The notes: generated by a model from the sequence alone, not told the origin. DNA of 64,000 nt from DAOMFB01 sp963721385 (GCA_963721385.1 CAVRJB010000013.1:930001-994000); one strand, 5' to 3'; shown: positions 1-8,922, numbered from the stretch's first letter. Translations and numbers: made by a program.

Positions 1-189
1 TTCTACATCGGCGACCGCGTCGTCGTGGTTCCGGTTTACGGGATGCGGCACGACGAAGCCGCCCTCGAGGCGCTCGAGCCGCTCTTCCCGGGACGACGGG
101 TGGTTCCGGTTCACGCCCGCGACCTCCTGACCGGCGGAGGCGCATGGCATTGCATCACGCAGCAGGAACCCAAGGGAGACGCAAGATGA
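1..189 (+). CDS. aguA: agmatine deiminase, C-terminal end (partial)
   Basis: The reading frame enters from the left edge and ends in TGA at 187-189. About 62 residues are visible. They contain the family's C-terminal catalytic signature: a glycine-rich turn, then H-C-x-T-Q-Q, whose cysteine is the nucleophile of the guanidine-modifying (agmatine deiminase / peptidyl-arginine deiminase-like) fold. The enzyme converts agmatine to N-carbamoylputrescine and ammonia in the cytoplasm. The stop overlaps the ATG of the next gene (ATGA). That gene encodes the next pathway enzyme, which strongly supports this call over other guanidine hydrolases. The N-terminal part lies outside the window. Confidence 0.9.
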   Translation, partial: FYIGDRVVVVPVYGMRHDEAALEALEPLFPGRRVVPVHARDLLTGGGAWHCITQQEPKGDAR

Positions 190-1046
190 CGGACCGCCTC
201 ACCCTCGCCGCCGTCCAGTGCGCGCTCGGCGGAAGCATCGACGAGAACGTGGCGACCGTCGAGCGGCTCGTCCGCGACGCGGCTCGCCAGGGCGCGCAGG
301 TCGTCCTTCCGCCCGAGCTCTTCGAAGGACCCTACTTCTGCCGCGAGGAAAGTGACGTCTACTTCTCGTGGGCGCGGCCGGCCGAGGGCCACCCGACGCT
401 CGAGCGGTTCCGGAGGCTGGCGAAGGAGCTCGGCGTCGCGATTCCGGTCTCGTTCTTCGAGAAGGCGGGCCCCGCCTACTACAACAGCGTGGCGATGGTC
501 GACGCGGATGGCGCTCTCCTCGGCGTCTACAGGAAGAGCCACATCCCCGCCGGGCCCGGTTACGAGGAGAAGTTCTACTTCCGCCCCGGCGAGACGGGGT
601 TCCTGCCCTGGAAGGCGAAGCCGGCCATGCTCGGCGTCGGGATCTGCTGGGATCAGTGGTTCCCGGAGTGTGCGCGGGCGCTCGTCCTTCGCGGCGCCGA
701 CGTCCTCCTCTACCCCACCGCCATCGGCTCCGAGCCCGGGGACCCCTCGCTCGACACGCGGGACCGCTGGCAGCGCGCAATGATCGGCCATGCCGTCTGC
801 AACGTGACGCCCGTCGTCGCGGCGAACCGGATCGGAGACGAGGGTGGCCAGCTCTTCTACGGCTCCTCGTTCATCGCGGACCACGCCGGCGAGAAGCTGG
901 CCGAGCTGGGGCGGGGCGAGGAAGGCGTGATCGTGGCGACCGTCGACCTCGGGGCCGTCCGCGCCGCGCGCGCCTCCTGGGGCTTCTTCCGGGACCGCCG
1001 GCCCGAGCTTTACGGCGTCCTCGGCACCGCCGACGGCTCGCGCTGA
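186..1046 (+). CDS. aguB: N-carbamoylputrescine amidase (nitrilase superfamily)
   Basis: Predicted 286 residues, the usual length for AguB. It hydrolyses N-carbamoylputrescine to putrescine, CO2 and ammonia, completing the two-step route from agmatine. The nitrilase Glu-Lys-Cys triad is visible: Glu in PPELFEG, Lys in YRKSHIP and Cys in GICWDQWFPE. The PGYEEKFYFRPG stretch after the lysine is typical of plant and bacterial AguB. The frame is open further upstream, but ATG 186 is chosen because it overlaps the aguA stop (ATGA) and gives the family's normal N-terminus. Translational coupling with aguA is likely. No agmatine-producing arginine decarboxylase is visible in the window. Confidence 0.93.
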   Translation: MTDRLTLAAVQCALGGSIDENVATVERLVRDAARQGAQVVLPPELFEGPYFCREESDVYFSWARPAEGHPTLERFRRLAKELGVAIPVSFFEKAGPAYYNSVAMVDADGALLGVYRKSHIPAGPGYEEKFYFRPGETGFLPWKAKPAMLGVGICWDQWFPECARALVLRGADVLLYPTAIGSEPGDPSLDTRDRWQRAMIGHAVCNVTPVVAANRIGDEGGQLFYGSSFIADHAGEKLAELGRGEEGVIVATVDLGAVRAARASWGFFRDRRPELYGVLGTADGSR

Positions 1047-1224
1047 GGGGCTTCCGGGCGCGTTACCGCACTGCTCTCTCCTTGACAACGGCCCCGAAAA
1101 GGATTCTCCTCTTGGAATCCACGCGGCGGCTAGTGCGGAAGGGTGCGAGGCAGGACGAAGGTGGCCGGAGGCCTGACCCCCCTGCGTGCGGCTTCTCCGG
1201 GACAGGCGCTTCCTTCCTGACGCG

Positions 1225-2016
1225 ATGAGCGAGAAGGCGTCGTACGACGAGCGGAGGGTCCGGGCGCTTCACCTTGCCGAAGCGTACTCCGCAGTCGCCG
1301 AGCCGCTCCGGTTCGCCGCGGGACTCTTCGGGCTCCAGAAACGGATCGCGAGGGCTCTCGCCGCCTCACACCAGGAACGGCCGCTCTTCGGGCACCCGGA
1401 CCGCGATGCCGACCGTTTTCTCGACATCGCGGACAGCCTCTTCGCTTTCGCCGAGAGCGAGGGCCCGCCCGAGTTGGCCGAGATCGCGCGTGCCCGGCGG
1501 GCCGACGAGCGGGACACCGCCCGCTCCCGCCTTCTTCTCTACTGGGGAGGCGACAGGGAGACGACCGACGACTTCCTCTCGAGGGCGCTCCTCCGCCCGT
1601 ACGTCGAGACGCTCGCCGGGGTCGGAATCGTCCCGGACCGCCCGCGCCGCGAAGGACGTTGCCCGATCTGCGGCGGACGCCCGATCATCGCCGTCCGCGA
1701 GGGCGACCCCCCTTCTCCCGGGGTCTTCCGAGGACTCGTCTGCGGCCTCTGCGGGGCCGAATGGCGCTTCTCGCGGACCCGGTGCCCCTCCTGTCTCGAG
1801 GAGGAGCCGGCGAAGCTCCCCCGCTTTCAGGCCGAGCTCTTCCCCGCCATCCGCCTCGACGCCTGCGAGAGCTGCCGGCAGTACGTGAAGTCGATCGACC
1901 TCGATCTCGAGAGGGGCGCGATCCCCGAGGTCGACGACCTGGCCTCGCTCCCGATGGACCTTTGGGCGATCCAGGAGGGCTACGGGCGGATCGAGCCCGG
2001 CTGGTCCGGGATATGA
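1225..2016 (+). CDS. fdhE: FdhE-like formate dehydrogenase accessory protein
   Basis: About 263 residues from ATG 1225; an in-frame GTG at 1186 is an alternative. The C-terminal half has the cysteine arrangement of FdhE: CPICGG, CGLCG, CPSC and CESC, which bind iron or zinc. FdhE is a cytoplasmic maturation factor for periplasmic molybdenum/tungsten formate dehydrogenases. No formate dehydrogenase gene is in the window, and the upstream genes belong to putrescine synthesis, so this copy is locally an orphan. It is convergent with the PAP2 gene, separated by 8 nt. No convincing ribosome binding site is seen before either start. Confidence 0.85.
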   Translation: MSEKASYDERRVRALHLAEAYSAVAEPLRFAAGLFGLQKRIARALAASHQERPLFGHPDRDADRFLDIADSLFAFAESEGPPELAEIARARRADERDTARSRLLLYWGGDRETTDDFLSRALLRPYVETLAGVGIVPDRPRREGRCPICGGRPIIAVREGDPPSPGVFRGLVCGLCGAEWRFSRTRCPSCLEEEPAKLPRFQAELFPAIRLDACESCRQYVKSIDLDLERGAIPEVDDLASLPMDLWAIQEGYGRIEPGWSGI

Positions 2017-2024
2017 GGTAGGCC

Positions 2025-2921
2025 TCAGAACGACGCGGTCAGGAGGAGGCCGCCGCCGCGCGGAGCCACGAGCGGAGCAAACGTCACCTTCAGCCCCGGC
2101 GCGCCACGGCGCTGACGGTCGTTCAGGAGGACGACGGCGTTCCCGATGGCGGTCCCGAGGATCGCCCCCGCGAGAACGTCCGACGTCCAGTGGGCGTTCT
2201 GCTCGATCCGGGCAAGGCCGACCGTCCCCGCGATCCCGTACGCCACGATCTTCACCCAAAGGTGCGAGTCGTGCGCGGCAATCACGGACGCCACGGCGAA
2301 GGCCTGCGTCGTGTGGCCGGACGGGAACGACTGGTTGGTCGTCGAGAACGGCGTGAAGTAGTGGTCCCCGAGCTCCTCGTTCGGGCGGGCCCGGCCGACG
2401 GCGAACTTCAGGACCGGCGTCGCGATTCCGGAGGCGAAGAGGCTCGCGAGGACGCCGTCGACCGCGACGTTCATCGCCTCGCGGTCCTTCGCCGCAAGGC
2501 CGAAGACGGCATAGCCGCCGAGAACGGCCCACGAATACTCAGCTCCGAAGCGCTGGACGGTCGTGGCGAAGTCGTCGCGCCCGGGGGTGCGGCTCCGCTG
2601 CGAGGCCTCCTGGACCGGCTCGTCGAGGAGGACGCCGGTCAGGATCACCGCGGCGCTCCCGACCCCGAACTTCAGCCAGTCCTCGCCGTCCCACCGGAGA
2701 GGCGCGAGAAGGATTCCCTTTGCGTCGAGGAGAACGAGCTGGCCCGTCTCCTTCAGCGAGAAGAGCGGCGGAACCGGCGGGGCCGGATCCGGCGCCGGCG
2801 TCCTGGCGGGCGCCGGCGCCTCTTCCTCCGCACGGAGCGTCGCAGGCGCCCCCGCGAGGAGAAGGCCGGCGAGAATCGTCGCGACGAGACGGCGGCTCCA
2901 ATCCACGGCAACGATGCTCAC
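2025..2921 (-). CDS. PAP2-family phosphatase, secreted or membrane
   Basis: About 298 residues from GTG 2921. The start is supported by AGGAG 4 nt upstream and by a GTGA overlap with the preceding gene's stop. An N-terminal signal sequence (LVATILAGLLLAGAPATLRA) is followed by a proline-rich linker. The three PAP2 phosphatase motifs are visible: K-x6-R-P (KFAVGRARP), PSGHT, and R-x5-H-x3-D (RIEQNAHWTSD). The family dephosphorylates lipid phosphates such as phosphatidic acid or undecaprenyl diphosphate, at the periplasmic face of the membrane. The substrate cannot be told from sequence. It is the last gene of a long minus-strand chain. Undecaprenyl-PP recycling is possible given the polysaccharide locus nearby, but that is inference. 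Confidence 0.88.
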   Translation of the reverse strand: MSIVAVDWSRRLVATILAGLLLAGAPATLRAEEEAPAPARTPAPDPAPPVPPLFSLKETGQLVLLDAKGILLAPLRWDGEDWLKFGVGSAAVILTGVLLDEPVQEASQRSRTPGRDDFATTVQRFGAEYSWAVLGGYAVFGLAAKDREAMNVAVDGVLASLFASGIATPVLKFAVGRARPNEELGDHYFTPFSTTNQSFPSGHTTQAFAVASVIAAHDSHLWVKIVAYGIAGTVGLARIEQNAHWTSDVLAGAILGTAIGNAVVLLNDRQRRGAPGLKVTFAPLVAPRGGGLLLTASF

Positions 2922-5071
2922 GGAACTCCTCCCCGTCCGCGCTGGAGCCGGACGACGGCGTCGACCGGGCCGACGCGGAAAGCCTCCGTCGTCCGGTCGG
3001 GCCACCGGACCGTCACCTTTCGGACCTCCCGGAAGGGGCCGAGACCGAAGTGGAGTCGCTTGGCGCCGCTCGCGAGGAAGCCGCTCGTCGTCTGGAGCTC
3101 CTGCAGCAGCGTCCGTCCGTCGGGGAGCTCAACCGTCACGCGCGCGCCGATGGCCGCGGGGTTCTTCCCGGGCTCCGAAAGCTGCAGCTCGAGGAAGTGC
3201 TCGCCCGGACGGCGCTGGCCGAGGAAGAGGGTCTCGGGATGCTGGACGGAGCGGACGTAGACGTCGAGCGAGCCGTCGCCGTCGAAGTCCGCGAGAACGG
3301 CCGCCCGCCCGTTCGCGGAGAGGTCGAGCCCGTCGAGCCAGCTCCGCTCCTCGAAAACGCCGTCTCCCCGGTTGCGGAAGTAGCGGTTCCGCTCGCCGCC
3401 CTGCACGCCCCTCCCCCGGCGGTCGAACGTCCGCTTCCCGGCGATGTAGTCGTCCCAGAAGGCCAGCGTCTCCCACCAGAACTCCAGCTCGCGGTCGCCG
3501 TCGCGGCCGTCGTCCCACATGCCGTTCGCGCCGTACAGGTCGGGGCGCGTGTCGTTGTCGAGGTCGCCGGCCACGGCGGTCCAGCACCAGCCGGCCTTCG
3601 CGATGCCGGCCGCGGCCGACACGTCGTCGAACGCGAAGTCTCCGCGCGAGACGAGGAGCGAGTTGCCGCGGCACATCTTCTTCATCCAGTCGCGCGCGAC
3701 CGGAAGGAAGAGCCGTCCGGGGAGCGGCAGCGGGACCCACGGGAAGTCGTGGAGGAACCCCCACTGCGTGTAGCAGTTCGAAAAATGGACGTCGAGCCGC
3801 CCGTCGCCGGAAAAGTCCGCGACGGCGGCCGACATGCCGTAGCCGCGGTCTTCGGCGCCCGCCTTTTTCGCCACGTCGACGAAGCGGCGTCCTCCCTCGT
3901 TCCGGTAGACGTTCTTCAGGCCGAAGTCGTTCGTGACGATCAGGTCCGGCCAGCCGTCGCCGTCGAGGTCGGCGAACTGCGCCGTGAGCGACCAGCGAGT
4001 CTCCGTAAGGCCGAACCGCGCGGTGGCGTCGGTGAAGGTGCCGTCCCCGCCGTTCAGGAAGAGCCGGTTCGGCCCGCCGTCCCGCGCGTCGAAGGGGGGG
4101 TCGGGCATCCGGCCGTAGTAGTCGCCGGTCGAGCAGACGAAGAGGTCGAGCAGGCCGTCGCCGTTCACGTCGGCCGCGGCGGCGCTGCGGCTCCGAAACG
4201 ACGCCCCGACCCCGGCCTTCGCCGTCACGTCCTCGAACGTCCCGTCGCCCCGGTTCCGGAAGAGACGGGACGGCCCGAAGTTGTCGGTCACGAAGAGGTC
4301 CTCGTGGCCGTCGCCGTCGAAGTCGAAGGCAAGGACGCCGGTCGACGGGACGCCGGAGAGGCCGGCGGCTTCCGTGACGTTCGCGAAGTGGCCGCAGCCG
4401 TCGTTCCGGTAGAGAATCGACGAGCGGCCGTCTCCCACGAAGAGGTCGAGCTTCCCGTCGCCCTCGATGTCGAGGACCGCGACGCCCGAGCCGGGCCAGA
4501 TTCCTTCGATGAGGTGGTTCACGAGGCGGGGCTGGTCCGGGTCGTTCCGGGGCGCGCCGAGCCCCGCTTCGGCGGTCGCGTTCCGGAAGCGGGGACGCGA
4601 CTCCCGCCGCTCCGTGGCCCGGAGCATCCAGCCGTCCTCGACGACGGCGATCCCGGCCCCGGCATTCCCCGGGCCGATCGCGACGCGGACCGGCACGACC
4701 CCCTCGCGCTCCAAGCGCGACCCATCGACGGCGACGCCGCCGACGCTGAAAGTCGCGCGCGCCTCGACGGCGGTCACGAGGTCCTGCGCCCCGAGGACGT
4801 CGTATTCGACCCAGTCGACTCGGACGAGGTCCTTCCAGGCCCAGCCGACGAGGGGCGCCGCGCCCGAATGGCCCTGCGTATCGGGCGTCCGGAGCCGGAT
4901 CGCCCGCCGAAGGCCGTCGAGACCGTCGCGCAGCGCCTCGAGCCGCTTCATCTGCGGGACGAATCGCGCCCGGAGCCGTACCAGCGAGGCGTTTTCGAAG
5001 AGCCAGATGCCCGCCGCGGCGGCGGTCAGGGCGAGAACGGCAAAGACGACCCGGCGCTTCCGGGGCGCCAT
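2918..5071 (-). CDS. FG-GAP/VCBS repeat protein with C-terminal ASPIC/UnbV domain
   Basis: 717 residues. One N-terminal membrane anchor (about residues 8-25) is followed by about 140 residues of unassigned sequence. Repeated FG-GAP/VCBS blades run from about residue 170 to 600; each carries a calcium-binding D-x-D-x-D-G-x-x-D loop (for example DFDGDGHED, DVNGDGLLD). The C-terminus is an ASPIC/UnbV domain (GARVTVELPDGR...). This architecture is expected to fold as an extracytoplasmic beta-propeller. The family is common in Acidobacteriota and Planctomycetota and mostly has no known function. The start ATG abuts the stop of the pcm-like gene, and its stop overlaps the PAP2 start, so co-translation is likely. 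Confidence 0.88.
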   Translation of the reverse strand: MAPRKRRVVFAVLALTAAAAGIWLFENASLVRLRARFVPQMKRLEALRDGLDGLRRAIRLRTPDTQGHSGAAPLVGWAWKDLVRVDWVEYDVLGAQDLVTAVEARATFSVGGVAVDGSRLEREGVVPVRVAIGPGNAGAGIAVVEDGWMLRATERRESRPRFRNATAEAGLGAPRNDPDQPRLVNHLIEGIWPGSGVAVLDIEGDGKLDLFVGDGRSSILYRNDGCGHFANVTEAAGLSGVPSTGVLAFDFDGDGHEDLFVTDNFGPSRLFRNRGDGTFEDVTAKAGVGASFRSRSAAAADVNGDGLLDLFVCSTGDYYGRMPDPPFDARDGGPNRLFLNGGDGTFTDATARFGLTETRWSLTAQFADLDGDGWPDLIVTNDFGLKNVYRNEGGRRFVDVAKKAGAEDRGYGMSAAVADFSGDGRLDVHFSNCYTQWGFLHDFPWVPLPLPGRLFLPVARDWMKKMCRGNSLLVSRGDFAFDDVSAAAGIAKAGWCWTAVAGDLDNDTRPDLYGANGMWDDGRDGDRELEFWWETLAFWDDYIAGKRTFDRRGRGVQGGERNRYFRNRGDGVFEERSWLDGLDLSANGRAAVLADFDGDGSLDVYVRSVQHPETLFLGQRRPGEHFLELQLSEPGKNPAAIGARVTVELPDGRTLLQELQTTSGFLASGAKRLHFGLGPFREVRKVTVRWPDRTTEAFRVGPVDAVVRLQRGRGGVP

Positions 5072-5800
5072 TCAGCGCGCCGGCGTCGGGGCGGGGAACG
5101 GGGTCCCCTCGGCCTCTCCCACAAAGGGGACGAACCGGACGGGGAGGACGCTCTTTTCCGTGTAGCCGCCGCCGCTCCGCTCGATCACCTTCAGCTCCTG
5201 GTAGAAGCCGCCCACCGGGATCACCATCCGGCCCCGATCGGCGAGCTGCTCGAGAAGGGGGGGCGGAATCCGCTCCGGCGCCGCCGTCACGAGGATGCCG
5301 TCGAACGGCGCGTGCTCGGGCCAGCCGCGGTAGCCGTCCGCCGCGACGACCTCGGCGTTCGTGATTCCGAGCCGCTTCAGCCGCTCCGTCGCCTCGGCCG
5401 CGAGCTCGGGCCGGATCTCGATCGAGTAGACCTTCTTCGCGAGCGCGGCGAGGACCGCCGTCTGGTAGCCGGAGCCGGTCCCTATCTCGAGGACCGTCTC
5501 CTTGCCGGTCAGATGCAGCTGCTCGGTCATGAAGGCGACGATGTAAGGCTGGGAGATTGTCTGGCCGCTCCCGATCGGGAGGGGGCGGTCTTCGTAGGCG
5601 TGCTCCGCCTGTGCGGGCGGGACGTAGAGGTGCCTCGGGACGCGCCGCATCGCGTCGAGAACGCGGGGATCCTTGATACCGCGCGCGGCGATATCTTTTT
5701 CGACCATCGCGTTCCGTTTCTGCTCGGTCACGTCCACGGGGCGTTCGCAGGCCAGAAGGAGCCAGACTCCTCCGATCAGCGGAAGAATGACACGGTCCAC
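5072..5800 (-). CDS. pcm: protein-L-isoaspartate O-methyltransferase with lipoprotein-type signal
   Basis: 242 residues from GTG 5800. Residues from about 32 onward are a complete Pcm core: MVEKDI-ARGI-DPRVL, VPRH, the SAM-binding VLEIGTGSGYQTAVLA and the later DGILVTAA. The enzyme methylates L-isoaspartyl residues of damaged proteins using S-adenosylmethionine. The 31 preceding residues include a hydrophobic run ending in a lipobox-like L-L-A-C (Cys 18), which would place it on the envelope. A TAGAAT box ends 6 nt before the GTG, favouring transcription from just there. If translation instead starts at Met 32 the protein would be an ordinary cytosolic Pcm; no Shine-Dalgarno supports either start. 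Confidence 0.88.
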   Translation of the reverse strand: MDRVILPLIGGVWLLLACERPVDVTEQKRNAMVEKDIAARGIKDPRVLDAMRRVPRHLYVPPAQAEHAYEDRPLPIGSGQTISQPYIVAFMTEQLHLTGKETVLEIGTGSGYQTAVLAALAKKVYSIEIRPELAAEATERLKRLGITNAEVVAADGYRGWPEHAPFDGILVTAAPERIPPPLLEQLADRGRMVIPVGGFYQELKVIERSGGGYTEKSVLPVRFVPFVGEAEGTPFPAPTPAR

Positions 5801-5806
5801 GGCGCC

Positions 5807-5812
5807 ATTCTA
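5807..5812 (-). promoter_or_regulatory. -10-like element upstream of pcm
   Basis: TAGAAT on the minus strand ends 6 nt before GTG 5800. No good -35. It could allow the pcm and FG-GAP genes to be transcribed separately from the upstream chain. Confidence 0.35.
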
Positions 5813-5844
5813 GCGAGAGCCGTGCCGTCCTCCTTCAGGGACGA

Positions 5845-7257
5845 TCAGTTCCGGGGCTCGAAGACGGACTCGGGAGGGAGAGCCGCCGCCGGATCGCGCC
5901 CCCGCCGCACCCTCGCCCTCTCGAGCCCGAGGGTCATGGAGCTGAACCGGAGGTCGACGTCGAACGGGGCGAGGAACGACATGCCGACGATCCCGTCGCC
6001 GATCCCCTCGCCCCCTTCGTTCACGACGAGGTCCCGGAACCAGACCATCCATTTCCCCGCCCCGATCCGGACGTCGGAGACCTTCGACCACGAGACCCGG
6101 CGCTGGCCGATCCCTTCGAGGGTGATCGGCGCGCTCGGCTCCGAACCGCGGTAACGGTTCGCCTCGAGCCCCGAGGGCGTCACCATCGTCGCCTCCGAGC
6201 CCGTGTCGAGGAGGAAGAGCGACCAGGGAAGGCCGTTGAACGAGACGCGGAGCATCGGCTTCATCCGTCGGAAGAAGAGGTTCTGTCCGGACGCCGGGCG
6301 GCTCGACGCCGTGGCGACGCGGATCGCCTGGACGCGTCCTGCCTCGAATTCGAAGCGCCAGTCGAATTCCTTCATCAGGTGGGCGCCGAGGACGCCCGGC
6401 GGCGCGAAGGGGACCGGCCCGGTCGATTCGAACGTCAGCGTCCCGTCGGGGAGGATGCCGAACGGGACGTCCCTGAGCACGAGGCCGCCGACGCTCACGG
6501 AGCGCGCCCACCCGAGGCGCATCGTCACCTCCGCCTCGTGCAGGCCGCGGAACGCCGTGATCGCCTCGGCCACCGGCTCCACCCCCAGCCGCGCCGCGAC
6601 GCTCTCCGTCAGGAGCGACAGCGAGGCCCCGGAGTCGAGGATCAGCTCGCCCGCGGCCTGGTCGTTCACCCGGACCTGCACGCGCGAGAGGTTCGGCGTG
6701 CCGAGCCGGAGCGGGAGCGCCGGCGTCCGGGCGCCCTTCGCGGCGCCGGCGTAAAGGCTCCGGGAGCCGCCCGAGCGGAGGAACGCGATCCACCCTTCCG
6801 GCACCGGGCGGCCCGCTTCGCGGGAATCGAGCGCGAACCGCGCCGCCTCGCCGAAGTCGTTCCGCCAGTACGCCGACTGCGAGAGCAGCCAGAGCGCCCC
6901 GGCGCGGGCCGACGGCCGGCTCTCCCGAGCGACGAGGCGGTTCAGCGCGGCATCGGCCCCGGCGAAATCCGCGGCCTCGAGCCGCGCCCGCCCGAGCAGC
7001 AAGAGCGCGGTGTCCGGCGCCAGGGAGCGCGCGCCGGGGCCGGCGAGGAAGGCCAGCACCTCCGGGACGAAGCCGCGCTCGAGCTGCTCCCCGGCGTTCA
7101 GCGCCGTGACGGTTTCGGGACCCGGGGCCTCGAGCTGGTGCGGGAAGACGCGGACGTCCCGCGAGAAGGTGCACGCGGCGGCGGCCGTAAAGGCGGCGAG
7201 GAGGGCCCGCGCCGCGCGCCCGCGGCGGCGGACCTTCAGCACGCGCGCGGTCAGCAC
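5845..7257 (-). CDS. two-lobed retropepsin-like aspartyl protease, lipoprotein
   Basis: 470 residues from GTG 7257 (GTG 7242 also possible). The N-terminus is a basic/hydrophobic signal ending in A-A-A-C, a likely lipobox. Residues to about 190 look helical and TPR-like. Two Asp_protease_2-type lobes follow, each with its own active-site motif: LDSGASLSLL near residue 210 and LLDTGSEATMV near 355. Retropepsins normally carry one D-[ST]-G per chain and dimerise; here both half-sites lie in one polypeptide, as in pepsin. The start overlaps the end of the upstream phosphatase gene. Substrate unknown; periplasmic or outer-membrane location is inferred from the signal. Confidence 0.82.
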   Translation of the reverse strand: MLTARVLKVRRRGRAARALLAAFTAAAACTFSRDVRVFPHQLEAPGPETVTALNAGEQLERGFVPEVLAFLAGPGARSLAPDTALLLLGRARLEAADFAGADAALNRLVARESRPSARAGALWLLSQSAYWRNDFGEAARFALDSREAGRPVPEGWIAFLRSGGSRSLYAGAAKGARTPALPLRLGTPNLSRVQVRVNDQAAGELILDSGASLSLLTESVAARLGVEPVAEAITAFRGLHEAEVTMRLGWARSVSVGGLVLRDVPFGILPDGTLTFESTGPVPFAPPGVLGAHLMKEFDWRFEFEAGRVQAIRVATASSRPASGQNLFFRRMKPMLRVSFNGLPWSLFLLDTGSEATMVTPSGLEANRYRGSEPSAPITLEGIGQRRVSWSKVSDVRIGAGKWMVWFRDLVVNEGGEGIGDGIVGMSFLAPFDVDLRFSSMTLGLERARVRRGRDPAAALPPESVFEPRN

Positions 7258-8912
7258 GCGCGCGCTATGAGGACGGTCTGGTCGTCGTATTGGGCGACGC
7301 CGCGCGTGAAATCGCTGACCGCCCCGAAGATGCGGCCGGAGAGGATCTCGGGCGGCTCGGCGTCCCCTTCGAGGGAGAGCGCAATGAGGCGCTCCATGCC
7401 GAACTCCTCCTCGGCCGCGTTGATCGCCTCGGTGATGCCGTCGGAGTAGAGGACGACGGTGTCGCCCGGTGCGAGGGTAATCACGCCCTCCTTGTATGAA
7501 GCGTGCGGAAGGATGCCGATCGGCGGGCCCCCGCTCGGAAGGAGGGCGGCCCGGCCGCCGGAGAGATGAAGGCCGGGATTGTGGCCGGCGTTCAGGTAAC
7601 GGAGTCGGCGCGAGGCCGGGTCGTAAACCGCGAGGAAGAGCGTGACGAATTTCCGCGTCGAGCTGAATCCGAGGAGGTGGCGGTGGATCCGGCCGACGAA
7701 GCCCGGAAGGTCCGCGATCCCGGTGTCGAGGAGGATCTTCAGGCAGGCGTGGACGGTCGACACGAGGAGCGCCGCCGGGACGCCCTTCCCGGCCACGTCT
7801 GCCACGCAGAAGGCCGTCTGGCCGTCGGGGAGCGGGAAGACGTCGAAGTAGTCGCCGCCGACCTGGCGCGTGGGCCGGTTCCCGCCGGCGAGCGAGAGGC
7901 CCGGGACGTCGGGGAGCGAGGCGGGGAGGATCGTCTTCTGGATCGAGGCCGCGAGCTCGATCTCGCGCTCCATCCGCTCCTTCTCGACCGATTCGCGGTG
8001 GAGGCGGGCATTCTCGAGCGCGATCGCGGCCTGGTTGCCGAAGAGCGAGAGGATCCGCTCGTCACCGGCCGTGAAGTCGTCGATCCCCCCCGCCCGGTTC
8101 TCCTTGTCCGCGACGACGAGGACGCCGAGCGGCCTGCCTTCGGCCGCAATCGGGGCGAGGAGGAGCTTCTCGGCCGGCGCGTTCACCAGCGCGCCGATCC
8201 GTTCCCCCCGCACGTTGCAGCGGCAGACGCGGTCCGGCAGATCCTCGAGGCGGACGCCGGGAAGGAGCGGGGCGCCGAAGTGCTTCGCGAGGACGCCGCC
8301 CTCCCGGGCGTCGTCCCTCACGATCAGCGTCCCCGTCCGGGCGTTCAGGAGCGAGACCGACTTCAGGAGGATGTCGTCGGCCAGCGAGTCGAGGTCGAGC
8401 GTTCCCGCGATGGAGAGGCCGACGTCGTAGAGGCTCTGCAGCTCCCAGACGCGGTACTTCAGCTCGAAATCGGCGCGCTGAACGCGCTCGGACATCCGGA
8501 TGACGGCGAGGATCGAGGCCGCGTGGGCCGTGACCGACGCGAAGGCGACGGGATCCGGGGGCGGCGCGTCGAGAAGGACGAGAAGAAGCGTCTCCTCCTG
8601 CGCCGTGAGAGCCAGGACCCGGGCGTCGGGGACGTCCAGAAGGTCCCGTGCGAGCTCCGGCGGCAACGTCGAGACGGCGGGGCCGGCGGCCTCCACGGCG
8701 CGGGCGAGGAGGTCGAGGGCGGCGGCGGCGGGGGCGCAGCCGGCGGCCGCGTGCCGATACGGATGGGCGGGGTCGACGGCCACGCCCCGCGACGCTCCTG
8801 CGCCCGCGAGGAGCGCGCCGAGAACGTCGTGGAGGAGCCGTTCGTTCGGCTCGGCCGGGTCGAGGGACGCGAGGCGGGCGTGGGCGCCCAGGATGTCGGC
8901 GCCCGCCGCCAC
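7251..8912 (-). CDS. GAF-domain SpoIIE-type PP2C serine phosphatase (RsbU-like)
   Basis: 553 residues from GTG 8912. AGGA lies 9 nt upstream, and longer frames would overlap the STAS gene. A variable N-terminus precedes a GAF sensor (about residues 150-320), a linker helix of the ERMEREIELAASIQ type, and a complete SpoIIE catalytic domain (about 350-553). Metal-ligand motifs are GGDYFD, DVAGKG, NAGHN, YSDGITEA and YDDQT. The family dephosphorylates STAS-domain anti-anti-sigma factors. The two genes directly upstream encode just such a STAS protein and its cognate-type kinase, so this is the phosphatase arm of a partner switch. The GAF ligand is unknown. Confidence 0.9.
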   Translation of the reverse strand: MAAGADILGAHARLASLDPAEPNERLLHDVLGALLAGAGASRGVAVDPAHPYRHAAAGCAPAAAALDLLARAVEAAGPAVSTLPPELARDLLDVPDARVLALTAQEETLLLVLLDAPPPDPVAFASVTAHAASILAVIRMSERVQRADFELKYRVWELQSLYDVGLSIAGTLDLDSLADDILLKSVSLLNARTGTLIVRDDAREGGVLAKHFGAPLLPGVRLEDLPDRVCRCNVRGERIGALVNAPAEKLLLAPIAAEGRPLGVLVVADKENRAGGIDDFTAGDERILSLFGNQAAIALENARLHRESVEKERMEREIELAASIQKTILPASLPDVPGLSLAGGNRPTRQVGGDYFDVFPLPDGQTAFCVADVAGKGVPAALLVSTVHACLKILLDTGIADLPGFVGRIHRHLLGFSSTRKFVTLFLAVYDPASRRLRYLNAGHNPGLHLSGGRAALLPSGGPPIGILPHASYKEGVITLAPGDTVVLYSDGITEAINAAEEEFGMERLIALSLEGDAEPPEILSGRIFGAVSDFTRGVAQYDDQTVLIARAC

Positions 8913-8922
8913 GCCGACGGTC

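Noticed and set aside
1082..1110. TTGACA followed by a weak -10 upstream of fdhE
   Set aside because: No acceptable -10 at 16-18 nt spacing; not reported as a promoter.
2720..6154. Very long open frame on the plus strand opposite pcm, FG-GAP and PAP2 genes
   Set aside because: Arg/Pro/Ala-rich shadow typical of GC-rich DNA; the minus-strand genes carry real domains.
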